The notes below the pieces were generated by a model that saw nothing but the letters and a program-made list of their open reading frames with translations, searched no databases and was not told where the DNA came from. A stretch of 64,000 nt of DNA, from positions 124,001-188,000 of the forward strand of contig NZ_JAPYZV010000006.1 of NCBI RefSeq assembly GCF_027812955.1, given 5' to 3'. This document shows, in pieces, positions 29,791-36,437 of this stretch. How positions within the stretch are numbered: position 1 is the stretch's first letter; each line of letters opens with the position of its first letter. Source of the stretch: Pedococcus sp. 5OH_020. GTDB lineage: Bacteria; Actinomycetota; Actinomycetes; Actinomycetales; Dermatophilaceae. The position numbers and the translations under genes were made by a program.

Positions 29791-30803
29791 TGGGCGGACG
29801 CCTCGGGCCGGGTACGTCGGTCGAGGTGCGGGTCCCCGCCAGCAGCGCGAACCTCGGTCCGGGCTTCGACTCGGTGGGACTTGCCCTGGGACTGTGGGAC
29901 ACCTGTGTCGCCACGGTGACCGACGAGCCAGGGCTGCACATCGAGGTGGAGGGCGAGGGCGCCGACGAGGTGCCCCGCGACTCTACGCATTTCGTCTACC
30001 GGACCATGCGCAGGACCTGGGAGGAGCTGGGGGTGCGGCCCCCTTCCGGGCTGCACCTCGAGTGCCGCAATGCGGTCCCGCACGGGCGTGGGCTCGGCTC
30101 CTCTGCCACTGCCATAGTCACCGGAGTCGTTGCGGCACAAGCACTTTCGGCCTGTCCTGAGCGAGGAAGCCCGCGTGGCGCACGGCTCGCGGCCGCCGGC
30201 GAAGGGACAGCCGCCCCGCTGGCGCTGGCGGAGCCGGAGTTCTGCATCGCCCCCGACCTGGGCTTCGTGAACGACCTGGCGGCCAGGCTCGAGGGCCACC
30301 CGGACAACTCGTCGGCAAGCGTGTACGGCGGGCTGACCCTGTCCTGGTCCGACGACGGGGAAGGACGCACCCGCACGCTGCGGCTGGTCCTGCACCCCGA
30401 CGTGCGGGTCCGCGTGCTGGTCCCCGGCGCCCAGCTGTCCACGGCCAAGGCGCGATCGGTTCTGCCCAGCCACGTACGACATGCGGATGCGGCTCTCAAC
30501 TCCGCGCGAGCAGCCCTGCTCGTGCAGGCGCTGACCACGCAGCCGGAATACCTCCTGGACGGCACGCGGGAGTGGCTGCACCAGGAGGCTCGCCGTGAGA
30601 GCTTCCCGGAGTCGATGGCGAGCGTGGACCGGCTCCGGGCCGCCGGGCATGCGGCGGTGATCTCCGGCGCGGGGCCCTCCGTCCTGGTGCTCAGCACGCG
30701 TGACCGGGTCTCCGCGGTCGCCGACCTGGTGGACCGGCAGTGGCGGCTGCTCGACCCCGGCGTCCCTACGAAGGGGGCCCAGGTCAGACGCCTGACACGC
30801 TGA
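29790..30803 (+). CDS. thrB: Homoserine kinase
   Basis: A 337-aa GHMP kinase that phosphorylates homoserine. The N-terminal VRVPASSANLGPGFDSVGLALGLWD and the ATP-binding motif PHGRGLGSSATAIVTGV are diagnostic. A C-terminal GHMP motif VISGAGPSVLVLS is present. The ATG overlaps the thrC stop by 1 nt; the frame is open further upstream but only within thrC. It is the last gene of the hom-thrC-thrB set. No clear terminator hairpin follows. Confidence 0.96.
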   Translation: MGGRLGPGTSVEVRVPASSANLGPGFDSVGLALGLWDTCVATVTDEPGLHIEVEGEGADEVPRDSTHFVYRTMRRTWEELGVRPPSGLHLECRNAVPHGRGLGSSATAIVTGVVAAQALSACPERGSPRGARLAAAGEGTAAPLALAEPEFCIAPDLGFVNDLAARLEGHPDNSSASVYGGLTLSWSDDGEGRTRTLRLVLHPDVRVRVLVPGAQLSTAKARSVLPSHVRHADAALNSARAALLVQALTTQPEYLLDGTREWLHQEARRESFPESMASVDRLRAAGHAAVISGAGPSVLVLSTRDRVSAVADLVDRQWRLLDPGVPTKGAQVRRLTR

Positions 30804-30843
30804 AGGCAATCTCGCGACCGAGGAGTATGCGTCCGGGTAACGG

Positions 30844-30852
30844 TGTTACATT
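30844..30852 (+). promoter_or_regulatory. Candidate extended -10 promoter and long leader of rho
   Basis: TGTTACATT is an extended -10 (TGn plus TACATT). It sits in a 237-nt gap between thrB and rho and would give an mRNA leader of about 180 nt. The AT-rich word is unusual for this region. The leader ends with AAGGA 6 nt before the rho GTG. Long rho leaders are often used for autoregulation in other bacteria; here that is inference. Confidence 0.45.
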
Positions 30853-31040
30853 GATGGCGTACTCGCAGCCGATGCCACCTCTCGTGCATCCAGCAGCGAG
30901 CTGCACCCACCACATGTCGGCAGCCTCGACGCTGCCTAGGCCCTCCTTGTGCCGCATGTGGCTCCAATGGCCAGCGCCCCTGGCCCAAGCACCGGCTCGT
31001 CATCTGACGGCGAACCGCATACGAGGGGGAAGGATCCTTC

Positions 31041-33371
31041 GTGACAGACACCACCACTCTCGACGCTGCGACGCCGCAGGACGAGAAGCCGCGCCGCTCC
31101 GGCGCGCTGAGCACCATGAAGGTGGCTGAGCTCCAGGGCCTGGCCGCGAGCATGGGCATCACCGGCACCGCCAAGATGCGCAAGGGTGACCTCGTCACCG
31201 CGATCAGGGACCGGCAGTCGGGTGGATCCGCGCCCAGGCAAGCCCCGCAGGCGGAGGGCGCTCAGGCAGCCGGCGCCCAGGCGGCCGGCGCCGCCGCGAC
31301 TCACGGAGCAGCAGCGGTCGACGGGACACCAGCGGTCGACGGAACGGCAGCGCAGACCACGCGCAGCGCCCGTGGCCACTCACAGGTGGAGACCGGCGTC
31401 GACGGCGCCCCCGCCCGCAGCCGGCGTGCGAGCCGCGCAACGCAGCGGGCCCCCAAGGGTGACGTGGCCCGGCAGGAAGGCCAGGCCCGAGCGGCCGAGG
31501 ACGACGGCGCCGGCCAGCGGCCGGACGCCCGCCAGCAGGTACCCGGCCCAGAGCACGACCGCATCGGCGTCGACGAACCCCGGCCGGGCGACCGGCACCA
31601 TGACGACCGGCTCCACGACGACCGCCAGCGGGACGACCGCCAGCGGGACGACCGCCAGCAGGACGACCGCCAGCAGGACGACCGCCAGCGGGACGACCGC
31701 CAGCGGGACGACCGCCAGCAGGACGACCGCCAGCAGGGCGAGGGCCGGTCCAGCCGGGAGGATCGGCAGGGCGACCGTCAGCGGAACGCTGACGACCGCC
31801 GCGACCGTTCGGACCGGGGCGAGCGGAGCTACCGTGGCGACCGCTCTGACCGGAGCGAGCGCGCGGACCGTCAGCAGGACGACCGTCAGCAGAACCGGGG
31901 CCAGCAGAACGACCGCTTCGACCGTCAGCAGGGCGACCGCGCGGACCGTCAGCAGGACGACCGTCAGCAGAACCGGGGCCAGCAGAACGACCGCTTCGAC
32001 CGTCAGCAGGACGACCGTCAGGACCGCCAGCAGGGCGGGAGTCCGAACCAGGGTCAGGCCGGCTACGGCGCGGACGACGACGAGCGCGGCGGGCGCCGCC
32101 GGAACCGCAACCGGAACCGCAACCGCGACAGGGACCGCGACAAGCGGGGTCCCGCTCGCGGGGGTCGGGACTTCGCCGGCGAGTACGACGACGTACCGGC
32201 GGTGGCCGAGGACGACGTGCTCGTCCCCGTCGCCGGCATTCTCGACGTACTGGAGAACTACGCCTTCGTACGGACGTCCGGTTACCTTGCGGGTCCAGGA
32301 GACGTCTACGTGCCGCTGGGCATGGTGAAGAAGAACGGCATGCGCAAGGGCGACGCCGTCACCGGAGCGGTCAGGGCCGTCCGCGAGGACCAGCAGCAGA
32401 ACCAGCGTCAGAAGTTCAACGCGCTGGTCCGTCTCGACACCGTCAACGGTATGACCCCCGACGACGCCAGGAAGCGCGTCGAGTTCGGCAAGCTCACGCC
32501 GCTGTACCCGCAGCAGCGACTGCGCCTCGAGACCGAGCCGCAGCAGCTCACGACCCGGGTCATCGACCTCGTGGCGCCGATCGGCAAGGGACAGCGCGGC
32601 CTCATCGTCGCCCCTGCGAAGGCCGGTAAGACGATGGTCATGCAGGCCATCGCCAACGCCATCACGACGAACAACCCCGAGTGCCACCTGATGGTCGTGC
32701 TCGTGGACGAGCGTCCTGAAGAGGTCACCGACATGCAGCGTGCCGTGAAGGGCGAGGTCATCGCCTCGACGTTCGACCGGCCCGCCGACGACCACACCAC
32801 CGTCGCGGAGCTCGCCATCGAGCGCGCCAAGCGGCTGGTCGAGATGGGCCACGACGTGGTGGTCCTGCTCGACTCGATCACGAAGCTGGCTCGCGCCTTC
32901 AACCTCGCCGCGCCGGCGAGTGGGCGGATCCTGTCCGGTGGCGTGGACGCCGCCGCGCTGTACCCGCCGAAGAAGTTCTTCGGCGCAGCCCGCAACATCG
33001 AGCACGGTGGCTCGCTCACCATCCTGGCGACCGCACTCGTCGAGACGGGCTCGCGGATGGACGAGTACATCTTCGAGGAGTTCAAGGGCACCGGGAACAT
33101 GGAGCTGAAGCTCGATCGCGGCTTGGCGAACCGAAGGATCTTCCCGGCCGTCGACATCAACGCCTCGGGTACGCGCAAGGAGGAGATCCTCCTCTCCAGT
33201 GAAGAGCTGAAGATCATGTGGAAGCTGCGTCGCGTGCTCGCCGCGCTCGACCAGCAGCAGGGCATCGAGCTGCTCATCGACCGCATCAGGAAGACCAAGA
33301 GCAACGTGGAGTTCCTCATGCAGGTCCAGCAGACGTCGAACATACGCCTCGACGACGAGGACCGCGACTGA
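31041..33371 (+). CDS. rho: Transcription termination factor Rho with large repeat-rich N-terminal insertion
   Basis: A 776-aa Rho. Residues ~10-55 form the Rho_N SAP-like helix set (MKVAELQGLAASMGITGTAKMRKGDLVTAI). Residues ~60-380 are an Ala-rich then Arg/Asp/Gln/Asn-rich disordered insertion containing short and long tandem repeats. The RNA-binding cold-shock-like domain follows (VAGILDVLENYAFVRTSGYLAGPGDVYV). The hexameric ATPase domain has Walker A APAKAGKT near residue 525 and Walker B VVVLLDSITKLARA. It unwinds and terminates transcripts. The insertion is typical of actinobacterial Rho but strikingly repetitive. GTG start with AAGGA upstream. A hairpin follows the stop. Confidence 0.97.
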   Translation: MTDTTTLDAATPQDEKPRRSGALSTMKVAELQGLAASMGITGTAKMRKGDLVTAIRDRQSGGSAPRQAPQAEGAQAAGAQAAGAAATHGAAAVDGTPAVDGTAAQTTRSARGHSQVETGVDGAPARSRRASRATQRAPKGDVARQEGQARAAEDDGAGQRPDARQQVPGPEHDRIGVDEPRPGDRHHDDRLHDDRQRDDRQRDDRQQDDRQQDDRQRDDRQRDDRQQDDRQQGEGRSSREDRQGDRQRNADDRRDRSDRGERSYRGDRSDRSERADRQQDDRQQNRGQQNDRFDRQQGDRADRQQDDRQQNRGQQNDRFDRQQDDRQDRQQGGSPNQGQAGYGADDDERGGRRRNRNRNRNRDRDRDKRGPARGGRDFAGEYDDVPAVAEDDVLVPVAGILDVLENYAFVRTSGYLAGPGDVYVPLGMVKKNGMRKGDAVTGAVRAVREDQQQNQRQKFNALVRLDTVNGMTPDDARKRVEFGKLTPLYPQQRLRLETEPQQLTTRVIDLVAPIGKGQRGLIVAPAKAGKTMVMQAIANAITTNNPECHLMVVLVDERPEEVTDMQRAVKGEVIASTFDRPADDHTTVAELAIERAKRLVEMGHDVVVLLDSITKLARAFNLAAPASGRILSGGVDAAALYPPKKFFGAARNIEHGGSLTILATALVETGSRMDEYIFEEFKGTGNMELKLDRGLANRRIFPAVDINASGTRKEEILLSSEELKIMWKLRRVLAALDQQQGIELLIDRIRKTKSNVEFLMQVQQTSNIRLDDEDRD
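31617..31736 (+). repeat. Eight tandem 15-bp repeats in rho
   Basis: Eight consecutive copies of GACGACCGCCAGCRG encode (DDRQR/Q)n. The array is itself built from two copies of a 60-bp block, 31621-31680 and 31681-31740, that differ at one base. This points to recent block duplication. Confidence 0.95.
31861..32010 (+). repeat. Two copies of a perfect 72-bp direct repeat in rho
   Basis: Bases 31861-31932 and 31939-32010 are identical over 72 bp with a 78-bp period, encoding two 26-residue units containing ADRQQDDRQQNRGQQNDR. It is separate from the 15-bp array upstream. Confidence 0.95.
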
Positions 33372-33432
33372 GGCGCACCGCATCCACGAGGGAGGCCCAT
33401 CGCAGCCGCGACTGAGGCGCGTGGGGTCCACC

Positions 33433-33468
33433 GCTGAGGCCTGGCACCTGAGGGTGCCGGGCCTCAGC
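33433..33468 (+). terminator. Hairpin terminator after rho
   Basis: A 16-bp stem (GCTGAGGCCTGGCACC with GGTGCCGGGCCTCAGC, one G-T pair) with a TGAG loop lies 62 nt after the rho stop and is followed by a modestly T-rich stretch (TATGGCTCTTCTT). Confidence 0.75.
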
Positions 33469-33518
33469 CGTATGGCTCTTCTTGCGCGGCTGATGCGGTT
33501 TGTCGCTGTGCTGGCGGA

Positions 33519-33524
33519 TAGGCT
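33519..33524 (+). promoter_or_regulatory. Candidate -10 element of the receiver-HEAT-GT2-kinase operon
   Basis: TAGGCT, downstream of the rho terminator, would start transcription near 33531 and give a leader of about 38 nt. The leader carries GAGAGGAAAG before the GTG of the receiver gene. No convincing -35 is visible. Confidence 0.4.
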
Positions 33525-33568
33525 TGCTGTTGCTTGAGTCGGGGGGCCGATGAGAGGAAAGACTGGCT

Positions 33569-33949
33569 GTGACCGCTGAGGGCGTTCGGGTGCTTGTCGC
33601 AGACGACGACGAGGACATCAGGGACCTCGTGGAGTTCAAGCTCTCCCAGTCGGGCTACTCGGTGCAGGCGGTCCCCGACGGCCTTGCGGCGTGGGAGGCC
33701 TTCCAGGAGGACGCCCCGAGCCTGGCCATCCTCGACGTGATGATGCCGGGGTTGTCCGGCATCGACGTCCTGCGCAAGATCCGGGAGAGCGAGCACCCTC
33801 GGGTGCCGGTGCTCCTGTTGAGCGCCAAGTCCCGCGACAGCGACGTCGACACCGGGTTCGCCGTGGGGGCCGACGACTACGTCATCAAGCCGTTCAGCCC
33901 GCGCGAGCTGCTGCACCGCGTCAACGGGATGCTGGCGCGCGCCCGGTGA
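33569..33949 (+). CDS. Stand-alone receiver-domain response regulator of a GT2 operon
   Basis: A 126-aa CheY-like protein. The acidic pocket is in VLVADDDEDIRD, the phospho-acceptor is Asp56 in AILDVMMPGLSGID, the switch Ser85 is in VLLLSAKSRD, and Lys107 is in YVIKPFSPREL. The last helix ends the protein, so there is no DNA-binding or enzymatic output. Output must be by protein binding. It overlaps the next gene by 4 nt (GTGA) and is the first gene of a four-gene coupled operon with a histidine kinase at its end, the likely cognate partner. GAGAGGAAAG precedes the GTG. Confidence 0.93.
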   Translation: MTAEGVRVLVADDDEDIRDLVEFKLSQSGYSVQAVPDGLAAWEAFQEDAPSLAILDVMMPGLSGIDVLRKIRESEHPRVPVLLLSAKSRDSDVDTGFAVGADDYVIKPFSPRELLHRVNGMLARAR

Positions 33950-34995
33950 CCGGTCCCGCGCTGCTGTGGGTCACGAGCGGCGGGGTCCTCGTGGCGTGTC
34001 TCGGCCTGGTGCTGCTGATCGTCGCCACGAAGCTCATGCGGACCAGCCGAGGACGCACGGCTGAAGCACTGGTGGCCCCCTTCCGAGCAGATCTGCTGGC
34101 CGTCTCCGTCGGCGAGGACCCGGACGGAGCCCATCTGGCGCGCCTCTCGGCGGCCGGCGGCCCGTCCCGCCTCGCGGTCGACGAGGCGATGGTCCGGTTC
34201 CTCGGCAAGGTGCGCGGGACGCCCGCGGAACAGCTCCAGGAGGTCCTGCAGAAACACGGCGCCACGAAACGGGCTCTGCGTCAGCTCCACAACCGGTCGC
34301 CCGTTCATCGTGCCCTGGCGGCCCAGCTCCTCGGACTCTGTCACGAACAGGCTGCCGTCCCACGACTGGTCGAGTGCCTGGCGGACCCGGCACGGGAGGT
34401 CCGGGCGAGCGCCGTCGACGCCCTGGGCCGGATAGGGAACCCTACGGCGGCGCCATCGGTCCTTGCCGCCGTGGGGGCGGGACGAGCCGTCCCGGCAGGT
34501 GCGGCGGCGGACGCGCTCGAGGACATGGGGGTCGGGATCTCGGAGGCCCTGCGGACCGCCCTGGCCGACGGCGACCCGACGACGCGCGCCGTGGCCGCCT
34601 ACCTCAGTGGTGCGGGCAGCTTCACCCGCTCGATCCCCGGACTTCGCCGGCTCACCGCCGAGGACCCTGATGTCACGGTGCGGATCACTGCTGCCCGGGC
34701 CTTGGGACGCATCGGACGCTCGGAGGACGTGGAGGTGCTGATGAGGCAGACCTCCGCCGACCGACCCAGGGAGCTGCGCAGGGCCGGTGCGGCTGCACTC
34801 GGTGACCTGGGTGAGCCCTCTGCCACCCGGGGGCTCCGCGCCCTCGTCCACGACGACGACCCACGGCTTGCCGAGCTGGCGGCAAGCGCGCTGCTTCGGC
34901 TGGGGGAGGAGGGCCGCGCCGCGCTGACGACTGCCTCGGGCGCCCCCGTGGAGTCGGCCCTGGCGCTCGAGCGGCTCAGGAGCCAGGTCGCATGA
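33946..34995 (+). CDS. Membrane-anchored HEAT-repeat protein
   Basis: A 349-aa protein. One N-terminal membrane helix (residues ~4-28, LLWVTSGGVLVACLGLVLLIVATKLM) is followed by a soluble domain of PBS-lyase/HEAT-like repeats, for example VPRLVECLADPAREVRASAVDALGRIG, VTVRITAARALGRIGRSEDVEVLM and ATRGLRALVHDDDPRLAELAASALLRLG. Such repeats bind partner proteins. Lying between a receiver with no output domain and a GT2 synthase, it is a natural adaptor, but that is inference. The GTG overlaps the receiver stop by 4 nt and its own stop overlaps the GT2 start by 4 nt. The frame is open upstream only inside the receiver gene. Confidence 0.88.
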   Translation: MTGPALLWVTSGGVLVACLGLVLLIVATKLMRTSRGRTAEALVAPFRADLLAVSVGEDPDGAHLARLSAAGGPSRLAVDEAMVRFLGKVRGTPAEQLQEVLQKHGATKRALRQLHNRSPVHRALAAQLLGLCHEQAAVPRLVECLADPAREVRASAVDALGRIGNPTAAPSVLAAVGAGRAVPAGAAADALEDMGVGISEALRTALADGDPTTRAVAAYLSGAGSFTRSIPGLRRLTAEDPDVTVRITAARALGRIGRSEDVEVLMRQTSADRPRELRRAGAAALGDLGEPSATRGLRALVHDDDPRLAELAASALLRLGEEGRAALTTASGAPVESALALERLRSQVA

Positions 34996-36437
34996 CGACG
35001 CGGGGCCTCGTGGATCCTCTCCGCTCGGCGGTCCTCTCCCTGATGGAGCTCACGTCCGTCCCGATCCTCGTGTACTTCGTCGTCATCAACCTGTCGTACC
35101 TGCTGCTCATCGTGCTCGCCGCCCTCGACTTCCGCGTCCAGCTGCGCAGGCGGCAGGCCTCGGTGGAGTCGTTCGGTGGGGCGATGACCCCCGGCGTGTC
35201 CCTGCTCGTGCCGGCCTACAACGAGGAGATGGGGATCGTCACCTCGGTCCAGGCACTGCTCTCGCTGCGCTACCCCCGCCACGAGGTCGTGGTCGTCGAC
35301 GACGGCAGTACCGACGGGACCTTCGAGCGGCTGCGCGCGGCCTTCGACCTCGTTCCCATCCCTCGACAGATCCCTGCGGAGGTCCCCGTCCGTGCACGCG
35401 TCCTCGGCGTGCACGTGCCACGGGACGGTCGGACCCGGCTCATCGTCGTCCGGAAGGAGAACTCCGGCAAGCACGAAGCCGTCAACCTGGCGATCAGCGC
35501 GGCCACCGAGCCGCTCGTCGCCATGATCGACGCCGACTCCGTCCTGGAGCCGGACGCGCTGCTGCGGGTGACCCGTCCCTTCGTCGACGACCCCACCCGG
35601 ATGATCGCCACCGGCGGTGCCATCCGCCCGGTCAACGGCAGCCGCGTCGTCGCGGGTCGCGTGGTCCACGTGCGGCTGCCCTCTGCGTGGCTTGCTCGCA
35701 TCCAGGTCGTGGAGTACCTCCGCGCGTTCCTCCTCGGGCGGACCGGCTGGTCGCGGTTCGGCGCCCTCATCCTCATCAGCGGCGCGTTCGGGGTCTTCCG
35801 CCGTGACGTGCTGGTGGAGGTCGGCGGCCTGAACCCGGACAGCATCGGGGAGGACTTCGAGCTCGTCCTGCGGATCCACCGCAGGCTGCGCGACGAGGGG
35901 CGTGACTACCGAGTGGGCTTCGTGCCCGAGCCGGTCCTGTGGACCGAGGTGCCCTCCACCCTCAGCGTGCTGCGCAACCAGCGCAGGCGGTGGCACCGCG
36001 GGCTCTGGGAGACGTTGTGGGCCTACCGCGCGATGGTCCTGCGACCGCGCTACGGAAAGGTGGGGATGGTGGCGCTGCCGTACTACTGGGCGTTCGAGCT
36101 GTTCGCCCCGCTGCTGGAGCTCTTCGGCATCGTCATCGTGCCGCTCGCCCTGCTGCTGGGTGTCGTCGACATCCCGTACGCGCTCCTCTTCCTCTCGGTG
36201 GCGTACGGCCTGGCGATCTTCGTGAACCTCGCCGCTATGGCTGCCGAGGAGTGGTCCTTCCACCGGCACGAGCGGTGGCGCGACCTCGGCCTGACGCTGG
36301 TGGCGGCGGTCTTCGAGAACGTCGGCTACCGGCAGCTCACGCTCTGGTGGCGACTCGAGGGCTGGTGGGCCAGTCTGCGTCGAAAGCAGCAGGTCTGGGG
36401 CGTCATGACGCGGGCCGGCTTCGAGGAGGCGTCGTAG
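34992..36437 (+). CDS. Processive-type membrane GT2 glycosyltransferase
   Basis: A 481-aa synthase. An N-terminal helix pair (residues ~20-46) is followed by a GT-A domain with VPAYNEEMGIV, VVVDDGSTDGT, the DxD-like MIDADS, the catalytic ED in SIGEDFELVLR and the QxxRW motif in NQRRRWHRGLW. Three or four C-terminal helices follow (FELFAPLLELFGIVIVPLALLLGV onward). QxxRW with flanking helices is the layout of cellulose-, hyaluronan- and poly-GlcNAc-type synthases that both polymerise and export. The polymer is unknown. It is coupled by 4 nt to the HEAT gene and by 1 nt to the kinase gene. Confidence 0.93.
   Translation: MTTRGLVDPLRSAVLSLMELTSVPILVYFVVINLSYLLLIVLAALDFRVQLRRRQASVESFGGAMTPGVSLLVPAYNEEMGIVTSVQALLSLRYPRHEVVVVDDGSTDGTFERLRAAFDLVPIPRQIPAEVPVRARVLGVHVPRDGRTRLIVVRKENSGKHEAVNLAISAATEPLVAMIDADSVLEPDALLRVTRPFVDDPTRMIATGGAIRPVNGSRVVAGRVVHVRLPSAWLARIQVVEYLRAFLLGRTGWSRFGALILISGAFGVFRRDVLVEVGGLNPDSIGEDFELVLRIHRRLRDEGRDYRVGFVPEPVLWTEVPSTLSVLRNQRRRWHRGLWETLWAYRAMVLRPRYGKVGMVALPYYWAFELFAPLLELFGIVIVPLALLLGVVDIPYALLFLSVAYGLAIFVNLAAMAAEEWSFHRHERWRDLGLTLVAAVFENVGYRQLTLWWRLEGWWASLRRKQQVWGVMTRAGFEEAS

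Noticed and set aside
31617-32010. Regular short repeats that could suggest a CRISPR array.
   Set aside because: The repeats are contiguous without unique spacers, are multiples of three, and encode an in-frame Arg/Asp/Gln-rich tract of Rho. No cas genes are present.
31380-33431. A minus-strand open frame of 683 codons with Val/Leu repeats.
   Set aside because: It is the complement of the rho repeat region; rho domains are intact on the plus strand.
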